Of a DNA stretch of 64,000 nt, positions 8,076-16,393 are shown one piece after another. The stretch lies in contig NZ_PQGA01000002.1 of assembly GCF_002917095.1 (NCBI RefSeq), positions 682,001 to 746,000 on the forward strand, given 5' to 3'. The position numbers and the translations under genes are program-made. The notes below the pieces were generated by a model, which worked only from the letters and a program-made list of their open reading frames with translations, did no database searches and was not told the origin of the DNA. Numbering within the stretch: position 1 is the stretch's first letter; each line of letters opens with the position of its first letter. This stretch comes from Paraburkholderia eburnea (GTDB taxonomy: Bacteria; Pseudomonadota; Gammaproteobacteria; Burkholderiales; Burkholderiaceae).

Positions 8076-9053
8076 CAGCAGATAGTCGCGCAGCACGATC
8101 GCATGATTGTGTTCGGCGTCATGCGAGCCGTAGAGCAGCACAATCGGGCCAGCTTTGCTGGCTTCGACGAGCGGCGCCCATGCGCCGTGGTTCGCATCCA
8201 GTTCGGCCAGATAGCGCCGCTCGAATTCCTCCCAGTGCGCCGGATCGTGATCCGCGGCGTGATACCACTGGCGCAGCGCCGTGCCCGGTGCGACGTCCTT
8301 GGCCCACGTCACGCCCGCGAGCCGTTCCTTGCGGATGCCGCGCGGCCACAGCCGATCGACCAGAAAGCACGTTTCGCCGCCTTCGGGCAGCGGTTCGTAG
8401 ACGCGCTGGATCGAAATCCTCGCTTCGCTCATTTTCGAAGTCTCCTTTTCACGAATGCCGGTCTGCGCGCCCGCCAGCGACGCCGCGACGCGTTCGCGCA
8501 GCACCGGCAAGACGTCATGCTCGAACCACGGATGACGCTTGAACCAGCCCTGATTGCGGGGCGAGGGATGCGGCAGCGGCACGATGCCGGGCCCGTACTC
8601 GCGCCACGCCTCGACGGTGTCGGTGAGCGTGGCCTTGCGGCGCTCGCCCAGCACGTAACGCTGCGCGTACTGGCCGACCAGCAGCGTCAGGCGCACGTCG
8701 GGCAATAGCGCGAAAAGGCGCGAGTGCCAGAGCGCCGCGCATTCGGGACGCGGCGGGTTGTCTCCACCGCCGCCACGGCCGGGATAGCAGAAACCCATCG
8801 GCACGAGGGCGACGCGCGCGGCGTCGTAAAACACGCCCGCGTCGATGCCGAGCCACGAACGCAGCCGCTTGCCGCTGGCGTCGTCCCACGGAATGCCGGA
8901 GGCATGGACCTTCGCGCCCGGCGCCTGACCGACGATCAAGAGGCGCGCACTCGCACTGGCCTGAAGCACAGGACGCGGGCCGAGCGGCAACGCATCCCCG
9001 CACGCCTGGCAGGCGCGGATTTCGGTCAGGAGACGTGGGAGCGAGTTCGACAC
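8052..9053 (-). CDS. Uracil-DNA glycosylase-family domain fused in frame to DUF488
   Basis: 333 residues as a single open frame. Residues 1-200 are a uracil-DNA glycosylase-superfamily domain: 'CQACG' (15-19), the active-site loop 'LIVGQAPGAKVHASGIPWDD', 'GRGGGGDNPPRPEC' and the C-terminal 'PLPHPSPRNQGW'. Residues 208-333 are a complete DUF488 domain, starting 'MSEARISIQRVYEP' with 'LVDRLWPRGI', 'WYHAADHDPAHW' and 'VLLYGSHD'. These families are normally separate proteins. The inner Met (codon at 8432) has its own AAGGAGA eight bases upstream, so DUF488 may also be made alone. Either a real fusion or two genes whose stop codon was lost. The first domain would excise deaminated bases; DUF488 function is unknown. 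Confidence 0.85.
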   Translation of the reverse strand: MSNSLPRLLTEIRACQACGDALPLGPRPVLQASASARLLIVGQAPGAKVHASGIPWDDASGKRLRSWLGIDAGVFYDAARVALVPMGFCYPGRGGGGDNPPRPECAALWHSRLFALLPDVRLTLLVGQYAQRYVLGERRKATLTDTVEAWREYGPGIVPLPHPSPRNQGWFKRHPWFEHDVLPVLRERVAASLAGAQTGIREKETSKMSEARISIQRVYEPLPEGGETCFLVDRLWPRGIRKERLAGVTWAKDVAPGTALRQWYHAADHDPAHWEEFERRYLAELDANHGAWAPLVEASKAGPIVLLYGSHDAEHNHAIVLRDYLLKKRRRPK

Positions 9054-9317
9054 AGCAGTGGAGATTTCGACGCCAAAACGGCGAAGCGACGAAGCGCATA
9101 CGGAAAACCTAGTCTATCAAACGAGACAAAAGCGCGACAAAAGGGCGAAAAGCGCGCATCCACGGCACCCGCGCGAGTCGTATTCGGGTTTTCCTGTAAT
9201 CTCGCGGCTGGTCTATGCGCCACTTCGCCACGGAGCCGCCATGCCTGCCACACGCGACACGCCGTCTTGCGCCACCCGAATGGTCCGTACGGCACCACCG
9301 TGCGGCGAGGTGAACCG

Positions 9318-10808
9318 ATGAGCGGCGGCGCCCTGGCGCTCGGCCTGACGGGCATGCTGGCGAGCCTCGCGCTCCTCATCTGGCTGGCGTACCGGGGCTG
9401 GAGCGTGCTGCTGCTCGCGCCGCTGTGCGCGATGCTGGCCGCGCTCATTTCCGGCCAGCCGATCCTCGCGCACTGGACCCAAACCTTCATGCCCGCCACG
9501 GGCCGCTTTCTCGCGCAGTTTTTTCCGTTGTTTCTACTCGGCTCGCTGTTCGGCAAGCTGATGGAGGACAGCGGGTCGGTGGACGCCGTCGCGCAGTTCA
9601 TGATCGATCGACTCGGCACGCGTCACGCGCTCGCCGCCGTGGTGCTGGGCGGCGCGCTTGTCACCTACGGCGGCGTGAGCCTTTTTGTGGCGTTCTTCGT
9701 GCTCGCACCCATGGCGCAGGCGCTGTTCCGTTCCGCCGATATCCCGCGCCGCCTGATGCCCGCCGCGATCATGCTGGGCACCGCCACGTTCACGATGTCG
9801 GCGCTGCCCGGCACGCCCGCGCTGCAAAATGCCATCCCGATGCCGTTTTTCGGCACGACGCCGTTCGCAGCACCGGGGCTCGGCATCGTCGCGACGATCG
9901 TGATGGCGAGCTTCGGATTGTGGTGGCTCGGGCGCGCCGCGGCTGGCGCGCGGCGCAATGGCGAAGGTTTCGTCGAACCCGCGGGCGGCGGCGCCGACGA
10001 CGACACGCGCGGCAAATCCCCGCTCGTGCGCGAACGCGCGAGCGTCGCGCAAACCTTCGATCCCGCCGAAATCGACCGCGGCGCGGAGGCTTCGAACCAC
10101 GCCGGAGCGCCGCCGCCCTGGGTCGCACTCGCGCCGCTCGCGGTCGTGGTGGCGATGAACTTCGTGATGAACGTCGTGGTGTTCCCGCGCATCGACGCCA
10201 GCTATCTCGCCGAGCCGCGCTGGGGCGCGACGACGCTGCACGCCGTCTCCGGCGTATGGGGCGTTTCGGTCGCGCTGGCGCTGGGTATCGTCGTGCTCGT
10301 CGCGCTCAACCGGGGGCGTCTGGGCGCGCTGCGCGAGAGCGTCGATGCGGGCGCGAACGCCGCCGTGCTGCCGGTGTTGAGCGTCGGCAGCCTCGTGGGT
10401 TACGGCGCCGTGATCGCCGCGCTGCCGGCCTTCGAGGCCGTGCGCGACTGGGTGCTCGGCATCGGCGGCGGCCCGCTCGTCTCGCTCGCGGTGGCGACGA
10501 ATCTGCTCGCGGGCCTCACCGGATCGGCTTCGGGCGGGCTGACGATCGCGCTCGATGCGCTGGGCGGCACCTATATGCAACTGGCCGCGCAGCACCATCT
10601 CGATCCCGCGCTGCTGCATCGCGTCGCGGTGATGTCGTCGGGCACGCTCGACAGTCTGCCGCACAACGGCGCGGTGGTGACCCTGCTGGCCGTGTGCGGC
10701 TCGACGCATCGCGAGAGTTATCGCGATCTCGTGGTGGTGAGCATCCTGGGCGCGATTCTCGCGCTCGCCGTCGTGATCGTGCTGGGTTCGCTATTCGGCA
10801 GTTTCTGA
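9318..10808 (+). CDS. GntP-family proton symporter (gluconate / hydroxybutyrate type)
   Basis: 496 residues with about 12 membrane segments. Family landmarks are 'GSLFGKLMEDSGSVDAVAQFMI', 'VTYGGVSLFVAFFVLAPMA', 'TFTMSALPGTPALQNAIP' and 'LLAGLTGSASGGLTIALDALG'. GntP permeases take up gluconate or related hydroxy acids, and some Burkholderiales members are called D-beta-hydroxybutyrate permeases. A charged cytoplasmic loop lies around residues 215-270. I start at ATG 9318 after GAGGTGAACCG. The frame is open far upstream to 8724, but that part overlaps the opposite gene and is not protein-like. Substrate is inferred only loosely from phaB and dld nearby. Confidence 0.85.
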   Translation: MSGGALALGLTGMLASLALLIWLAYRGWSVLLLAPLCAMLAALISGQPILAHWTQTFMPATGRFLAQFFPLFLLGSLFGKLMEDSGSVDAVAQFMIDRLGTRHALAAVVLGGALVTYGGVSLFVAFFVLAPMAQALFRSADIPRRLMPAAIMLGTATFTMSALPGTPALQNAIPMPFFGTTPFAAPGLGIVATIVMASFGLWWLGRAAAGARRNGEGFVEPAGGGADDDTRGKSPLVRERASVAQTFDPAEIDRGAEASNHAGAPPPWVALAPLAVVVAMNFVMNVVVFPRIDASYLAEPRWGATTLHAVSGVWGVSVALALGIVVLVALNRGRLGALRESVDAGANAAVLPVLSVGSLVGYGAVIAALPAFEAVRDWVLGIGGGPLVSLAVATNLLAGLTGSASGGLTIALDALGGTYMQLAAQHHLDPALLHRVAVMSSGTLDSLPHNGAVVTLLAVCGSTHRESYRDLVVVSILGAILALAVVIVLGSLFGSF

Positions 10809-10906
10809 GCGGCGGTTTCCGGGCGGCGTCCGAGGCGTCCGCGCCAGAACACGCGTAGACTCGCCCGAAGCAGCCGCGTCACGTAACCGCCGTGCGAGGA
10901 GGTTCC

Positions 10907-12451
10907 ATGAAATTGCTTGCTGTCCACCCGAGCGGGCTGATGTATACGCGCGTGTTCCTGCGGCTTGAGCCGTTGGGCCTCGAATCGGTCGCCGGCGCCG
11001 CCCGCGAGGCGGGGCACGATGTACGACTGCTCGACCTCCAGGTGGAAACCCATCGCCACCTGATGCGTCTCGTGCGCGACTGGCAGCCGCAAGCGCTCTG
11101 TTTTTCCGGCAACTATCTGGCGAATATCCCCGAAATCATCGACCTGTCGAAGGCCGTGAAAGCGGCCTTGCCATCGTGTTTCGTATTCGTGGGCGGTCAT
11201 AGCGTGTCGTTCACGGCACACGATCTGCTGCGTCATGCCGATGGCGCAATCGACTGCATTCTGCGCGGCGAGGGCGAGGCCTCGATCAACGCTCTGCTCG
11301 CAGCCGTCTCTGAAGGCCGCGATCTGCTCGCGGTGCCTGGCGTGGTGACGCGGGACGGCACGGGCTCCCCGCCGCGCTTCGTCGAAAATCTCGATTCCGT
11401 GCGGCCCGCGCGCGATCTGCTGCGGCACCGGCGCAAATACTTCATCGGCACGCTCGACCCCTGCGCATCGATCGAATTCGCGCGCGGGTGTCCGTGGGAC
11501 TGCACGTTCTGCAGTGCCTGGACGTTCTATGGCCGCAGCTATCGCACGCGCAGCCCCGAGGCGGTGGTCGAGGAACTCGCGGCGCTGCGCGAGCCGGGCG
11601 TCTTTATCGTCGACGATGTGGCCTTCGTGCATGCGGAGCACGGTATGGCGATCGCCGAAGCGATCCGTACGCGCGGCATCAAGAAGCGCTATTACCTCGA
11701 AACGCGCGGTGACGTCCTCCTGCGCAACAAGGAGGTATTTCGCGCATGGGAAGGGCTAGGACTCAAGTACATGTTCCTCGGCCTGGAGGCGATCGATGAA
11801 GAAGGACTCAAGGCGTTTCGCAAGCGCATAAGCCTCGACCGCAATTTCGAGGCGCTGGAGTTTGCGCGTTCGCTCGGCATCACGGTGGCGGTCAATCTGA
11901 TCGCCGATCCCGACTGGGACCACGCGCGCTTCGAGACGATCCGCCAATGGTGCCTCGATATCCCGGAGATCGTGAACATCAGTGTGAACACGCCGTATCC
12001 GGGCACGGAGAACTGGCAGCACGAATCGCGCCGCCTCACCAGCCTCGATTACCGGCTCTACGATATCCAGCATGCCGTGGTGCCCACGCGCCTGCCGCTG
12101 CCCGAGTTCTACGCGGAACTGGTGCGCACGCAACAAGTGCTCAACCGCAAACATCTGGGCTGGACCGCGTTGCGCGGCGCGATGGGCCAGGCCTCGCATC
12201 TGTTGCTGCGCGGTCAGACCAATTTCGTGCGCATGCTCTGGAAATTCAATTCCGTGTTCGATCCGCGCCTGCAACTGGCCGACCACGCGCGCCGGGTGGA
12301 CTACGAGATGACGCCGCCGCCCGCCGCGACGGGCGCGCCGCAGACCGATATGAAAACGGTCTACATCCACGGCCCGATGGGACGCAAGGGCCGCAGGATC
12401 GACGACGCCACCGAGCGTTTCGTCGACGAAACCCGCATGGGAGCGGGCTGA
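10907..12451 (+). CDS. hpnR: Hopanoid C-3 methylase, B12-binding radical SAM enzyme
   Basis: 514 residues. The N-terminal 150 residues form a B12-binding-like domain ('VHPSGLMYTRVFLRLEPLGLE', 'FVGGHSVSFTAHDLL'). The radical SAM cluster motif CxxxCxxC is at C195, C199 and C202 in 'FARGCPWDCTFC'. The start 'MKLLAVHPSGLMYT' and the overall layout match HpnR, which methylates hopanoids at C-3 using SAM and cobalamin at the membrane. ATG 10907 is chosen for the GAGGAGG upstream. No other hopanoid genes lie in the window, so it is an outlier from the hpn cluster. A sterol-desaturase-family gene lies about 8 kb away. Other B12-radical-SAM methylases are the alternative. Confidence 0.85.
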   Translation: MKLLAVHPSGLMYTRVFLRLEPLGLESVAGAAREAGHDVRLLDLQVETHRHLMRLVRDWQPQALCFSGNYLANIPEIIDLSKAVKAALPSCFVFVGGHSVSFTAHDLLRHADGAIDCILRGEGEASINALLAAVSEGRDLLAVPGVVTRDGTGSPPRFVENLDSVRPARDLLRHRRKYFIGTLDPCASIEFARGCPWDCTFCSAWTFYGRSYRTRSPEAVVEELAALREPGVFIVDDVAFVHAEHGMAIAEAIRTRGIKKRYYLETRGDVLLRNKEVFRAWEGLGLKYMFLGLEAIDEEGLKAFRKRISLDRNFEALEFARSLGITVAVNLIADPDWDHARFETIRQWCLDIPEIVNISVNTPYPGTENWQHESRRLTSLDYRLYDIQHAVVPTRLPLPEFYAELVRTQQVLNRKHLGWTALRGAMGQASHLLLRGQTNFVRMLWKFNSVFDPRLQLADHARRVDYEMTPPPAATGAPQTDMKTVYIHGPMGRKGRRIDDATERFVDETRMGAG

Positions 12452-12600
12452 GCGCCACTCGCTTGCGCTGCGGCCAGATCGAGTTTTTTTGCGTCCGGAC
12501 GCTTTCGCCGTTCGGCTGAGTGGACGCGCACGCCGATCCGGGCCACACTGCGCGCATTCCGGCAAATCGCATCCAAAATGCGCATCAAGACGAAAAACAT

Positions 12601-13506
12601 ATGGAACTGCGCCAGCTACGCTACTTTCTCGCCGTCGCGGAACACCTGCATTTCAGCGAGGCCGCACGCGTGCTCGGCATCGCCCAGCCGCCCTTGAGCC
12701 AGCAGATTCTCAAGCTCGAAAAGGAAGTCGGCACGCGGTTGTTCGTGCGCCATTCGCGCCATGTCGAACTGACCGAAACCGGGCGGCTCTTTCGCGAGCG
12801 CGCGCTGCGCATTGTCGAGGACGCCGATCTAGCCCTGGCCGAGGCGCAGAACGCCGGACGCGGCGAAACGGGTCGGCTCAATCTGGGCTTTGCGGGCTCG
12901 ACGGTGTTTCATCCGCTCGTGGCCACGCTGCTGCAGCGCTATCGCACCGCGTATCCCGGCGTGGCGATCGGCTGCGAGGAAAGCAATAGTTCCGTGCTGC
13001 TCGAACGCGTGAGCGAGGCTCGCGTGGATGCCGCTTTCGTGCGGCTGCCGCTCGATTGCCGGGGGCTGGAGACGCAGCCACTCGTCGAAGAGGACGTGCT
13101 GGCCGTATTGCCGCCGCGCCACCGTCTCGCGCGCAGGCGCAGTCTCGATCTGGCCGATCTCGCGGGCGATCCGCTGATTCTTTTTCCGCGCCCGATCGGC
13201 CCCGATCTCTACGATTCGATCATCAGCGCGTGCCGCGCATCGGGTTTCAATCCCGTCATCAGCATGGAGTCGCCGCAGATTTCCTCGACCGTCAACATGG
13301 CTGCGGCCGGTTTCGGCGTCACATTGATTCCGTCGTCGATGCGGCAGATTCAGGCCAAAGGCGTCACGTACCACGCACTCAAGGGCGGCTCGCTGCATAC
13401 GACCATTGCGCTCGTGCATCGGCCACGCGAGCGCGCGCCGACCGTGCAGAACTTCGTGCGTATTTTGCGCGATACGGCACGGCACGCGGCGGCCCCCGTC
13501 GATTGA
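12601..13506 (+). CDS. LysR-family transcriptional regulator
   Basis: 301 residues. The N-terminal winged helix 'MELRQLRYFLAVAEHLHFSEAARVLGIAQPPLSQQI' is standard LysR, followed by the dimer helix and a periplasmic-binding-protein-like effector domain ending about residue 295. The sequence resembles BenM/CatM-class regulators of aromatic or organic acid catabolism. It runs in the same direction as the D-lactate dehydrogenase gene 103 bp downstream, whereas LysR targets are usually divergent, so the link to dld is plausible but unproven. The last codons of hpnR are 149 bp upstream. Confidence 0.9.
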   Translation: MELRQLRYFLAVAEHLHFSEAARVLGIAQPPLSQQILKLEKEVGTRLFVRHSRHVELTETGRLFRERALRIVEDADLALAEAQNAGRGETGRLNLGFAGSTVFHPLVATLLQRYRTAYPGVAIGCEESNSSVLLERVSEARVDAAFVRLPLDCRGLETQPLVEEDVLAVLPPRHRLARRRSLDLADLAGDPLILFPRPIGPDLYDSIISACRASGFNPVISMESPQISSTVNMAAAGFGVTLIPSSMRQIQAKGVTYHALKGGSLHTTIALVHRPRERAPTVQNFVRILRDTARHAAAPVD

Positions 13507-13609
13507 TATCTTTTTCGTCTCGATCGCCGTAAACGCGGTATTGGACGCGGGGTGGTGCGACAAATTATCCTAGCCTCATTCGCATCTGCTTTCCTCTGGA
13601 GCCGTCCGC

Positions 13610-15391
13610 ATGTCCACCGTTCCCAAACGCCCCCCTTCGTCCAGCGCTTCTTCCAGCACGACGTCCAGCTCCACACGACGAGAAGGGGGCGAAGGGTGGG
13701 CATCGCTCGTCGCCGCGCTGCAAGCCATCGCCGGTCATCGCTATGTGCTGACCGGCGACGAGGCCACGCGGCGTTACCGCAAGGGCTTCCGCTTCGGCGA
13801 AGGCAAGGTGGCGGCGGTCGTGCGCCCAGGCTCGCTGGTCGAGCAGTGGAAGGTGTTGCAGGCCTGCGTGGCCGCGAACGCAATCGTGATATCGCAGGCC
13901 TCGAATACGGGCCTCACGGGCGGATCCACACCCGATGGCGACGACTACGACCGCGACGTCGTGATCGTGAGCATGACGCGCATGCGTACCGTCTATGTGA
14001 TCGACGAGGGCAAACAGGTGGTCTGCCTGCCCGGCGCCACGCTCGATCAACTGGAACAGACCCTCAAACCGCTTGGCCGCGAGCCGCATTCGGTGATCGG
14101 TTCGTCGTGCATCGGCGCGTCGGTGGTCGGCGGCATCTGCAATAACTCGGGCGGCGCGCTGGTGCGGCGCGGGCCAGCCTATACGGAGATGACCGTGTAC
14201 GCCCAGGTGAATGCGCAAGGCGAACTCAGCCTCGTCAATCATCTGGGGATTCGCCTAGGCGAGACGCCCGAGCAGATTCTCGCGCGTCTCGATCGCGGCG
14301 AGCTGCCCGAGGCCGATATCCGTCACGATGCGGGCGCGGCCTCCGACCGCCACTACGCCGAGCACGTGCGCGACGTGGACGCCGCCACGCCCGCGCGCTA
14401 CAACGCCGATCCGCTGCGCCTGCACGAGGCGTCGGGATCGGCCGGCAAGGTGATGGTGTTCGCGGTGCGGCTCGATACCTTCCCCATCGAGCAGGGCGCG
14501 AAGGTGTTCTATATCGGCACCAACGCGACGTCCGAACTCACCGACGTGCGCCGCTATCTGCTAGGCGAGCTGTCGAGCCTGCCGATCGCGGGCGAATATC
14601 TGCATCGAGACGCTTTCGATATCGCCGAACGCTATGGCAAGGACATGTTCCTGCTGATCCAGCATCTGGGCACGCAGCGCTTGCCGGGCCTCTTTGCGCT
14701 CAAGAGCCGTTTCGATGCCTTTTTCGAGCGCTTTTCGTTCTTGCCCGCGCATCTGACCGACCGTGTGATGCAGGCCGTGAGCCATCTGTTCCCAAGCCAT
14801 CTGCCCGCGCGTCTCAAGGACTATCGTGCGCGTTACGAGCATCATTTGATGCTCAAGGTGTCCGCCGATACCGCCGACGAAGCGCGCGACTATCTCAAGC
14901 GCTATTTCGCGCAGGCCAGCGGCGACTTCTTCGAATGCACCGCCGAGGAGGGCACCAAGGCATTTCTGCACCGCTTCGCGGCTGCCGGCGCCGCCGTGCG
15001 ATATCGCGCCGTGCATGGCGACGCCGTGGAGGATATCGTCGCGCTCGATATCGCGCTGCGGCGAAACGATCGCGACTGGTTCGAAACGCTGCCCGAAGCG
15101 GTCGAGCGGCCGATTGCCATCAAGCTTTACTACGGGCATTTCCTGTGTCACGTGTTTCACCAGGACTACATCGTTCGCAAGGGCAACGATTGTCTCGCGC
15201 TGGAACACGAAATGTGGAAGCTGCTGGACGCGCGCGGCGCCGAATATCCCGCCGAGCACAACGTCGGCCATCTCTATCACGCGAAGCCTGCGCTGAAGTC
15301 GTTTTACGAACAGCTTGATCCGTGCAACTGTTTCAATCCCGGCATCGGGCAGACTTCGAAATTCGCGCATTATCGCGAGAGCGCGCAGTAA
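13610..15391 (+). CDS. dld: Quinone-dependent D-lactate dehydrogenase
   Basis: 593 residues. After a Ser/Thr-rich leader of about 25 residues comes an FAD-binding-4 domain ('VRPGSLVEQWKVLQACVAANAIVISQASNTGLTGG', then 'VIGSSCIGASVVGGICNNSGG'). The C-terminal half is the membrane-binding Dld-type domain ('YHAKPALKSFYEQLDPCNCFNPGIG'). Dld is a peripheral membrane flavoenzyme oxidising D-lactate and passing electrons to quinone. The Ser-rich leader is not typical of E. coli Dld and may be a start called too early, but no better ATG with a ribosome site is obvious; CTGGAGCC precedes 13610. A strong terminator follows. Confidence 0.9.
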   Translation: MSTVPKRPPSSSASSSTTSSSTRREGGEGWASLVAALQAIAGHRYVLTGDEATRRYRKGFRFGEGKVAAVVRPGSLVEQWKVLQACVAANAIVISQASNTGLTGGSTPDGDDYDRDVVIVSMTRMRTVYVIDEGKQVVCLPGATLDQLEQTLKPLGREPHSVIGSSCIGASVVGGICNNSGGALVRRGPAYTEMTVYAQVNAQGELSLVNHLGIRLGETPEQILARLDRGELPEADIRHDAGAASDRHYAEHVRDVDAATPARYNADPLRLHEASGSAGKVMVFAVRLDTFPIEQGAKVFYIGTNATSELTDVRRYLLGELSSLPIAGEYLHRDAFDIAERYGKDMFLLIQHLGTQRLPGLFALKSRFDAFFERFSFLPAHLTDRVMQAVSHLFPSHLPARLKDYRARYEHHLMLKVSADTADEARDYLKRYFAQASGDFFECTAEEGTKAFLHRFAAAGAAVRYRAVHGDAVEDIVALDIALRRNDRDWFETLPEAVERPIAIKLYYGHFLCHVFHQDYIVRKGNDCLALEHEMWKLLDARGAEYPAEHNVGHLYHAKPALKSFYEQLDPCNCFNPGIGQTSKFAHYRESAQ

Positions 15392-15396
15392 AAAAT

Positions 15397-15429
15397 AAAA
15401 CGGCGGTGCGCTATAGGCACCGCCGTTTT
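15397..15429. terminator. Bidirectional rho-independent terminator
   Basis: A 13-bp perfect stem (AAAACGGCGGTGC with GCACCGCCGTTTT) encloses a 7-nt loop. The A and T ends let it work for dld on the plus strand and for the DUF4410-type gene on the minus strand. Confidence 0.9.
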
Positions 15430-15454
15430 GCTGATCTACGCGAATTTCGCGGAT

Positions 15455-16216
15455 TCAACCCGCCTTGCTAACCGGTACCCAGCCATTCTGCCTGGCGGCT
15501 TGCGCAAGCTGCGTGGCGATCGATGTCGCGAGCTTGCCTGTATCAGCGGAAATCGTGTCGCGCTTCGTTTCGGAGGCGCCATGCACGCCCGCGCCCGCTG
15601 CCGCCGACATCGCCACGTGACCGGCCACCGCGCCCACGCCCGCCGTTTCGGCGATGCCCGGCATATGGCCGCTGTCCGCGTTCGCCTCGAAGGTGACCAG
15701 CGTTTGCGGCGCGCCGTTGGCCGGCAACCAGGACACGGCGATGGTCGCGCCCACTTCGCTCTTGCCCGCGCCGAGACCGATCAGCATGCGCCGACGACGG
15801 CTGCCCGCGTCGATCGTGTCGATGCGGCCTTCCACGACGATGGCGGCACGTCCGGCAGGAACGGGACCGTCCACGCGCACGGCGGGCAGACCCTGCTTTT
15901 GAAGCTGCGCGACGATGTCACCGGCGAGCTTTTCGCGTGCGGCGAGTGCGGCCTGTTGTTGTTGCTGCGCCGACGATACACCTGCTGCCATCGCCTTGAG
16001 TGCCTGCGCCATGCCGCTGTCGAGCTTCACTACATCGGGAGATATCTCGAACGCCGAAACATAAATCACATCGGCCTGCACTTGCGGCAGCGGAGCGGCG
16101 GCCTGCAGCGCATTCGCAGCCGAGGCGCAACCCGAACTGAATAACGAACCGGCGAGCAAAACAGCGCCTGCGATGCGTTTGGACTTGTTGATGAAAGCGC
16201 GAAGGAGTGTGGTCAT
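15455..16216 (-). CDS. DUF4410-like lipoprotein
   Basis: 253 residues. The start 'MTTLLRAFINKSKRIAGAVLLAGSLFSSGC' contains a signal peptide and a lipobox ending at Cys, so this is probably an outer-membrane or periplasmic lipoprotein. The body has 'VIYVSAFEISPDVVKLD', 'VVEGRIDTIDAGSRRRRMLIGLGAGKSEV' and a Gly/Ala-rich segment. This layout matches the DUF4410 family of lipoproteins, often linked to assembly of surface structures. I start at 16216; two upstream in-frame Met codons (16243, 16285) have no better ribosome site. Function is not known. It shares the terminator with dld and stands alone. Confidence 0.65.
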   Translation of the reverse strand: MTTLLRAFINKSKRIAGAVLLAGSLFSSGCASAANALQAAAPLPQVQADVIYVSAFEISPDVVKLDSGMAQALKAMAAGVSSAQQQQQAALAAREKLAGDIVAQLQKQGLPAVRVDGPVPAGRAAIVVEGRIDTIDAGSRRRRMLIGLGAGKSEVGATIAVSWLPANGAPQTLVTFEANADSGHMPGIAETAGVGAVAGHVAMSAAAGAGVHGASETKRDTISADTGKLATSIATQLAQAARQNGWVPVSKAG

Positions 16217-16393
16217 GTTGTATCGCCTGACTGTCTTCGACATGTTCACATCGATCAGGATGACGAAATATCGAAGTGGGTTCATGAAAGCCAGCGGGGC
16301 GCTGCGCCTTTCGGCTGCATGCGTCGCTCAGCACAGGCGCAAGTATGGGAGCAAGCGCGTGCTTATGCCACACGCAAAGTATGTCGATCTATG

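Noticed and set aside
8724..9317. Upstream extension of the GntP-type gene on the plus strand
   Set aside because: The frame is open but overlaps the opposite fusion gene and lacks protein-like sequence; a good ribosome site lies at 9318.
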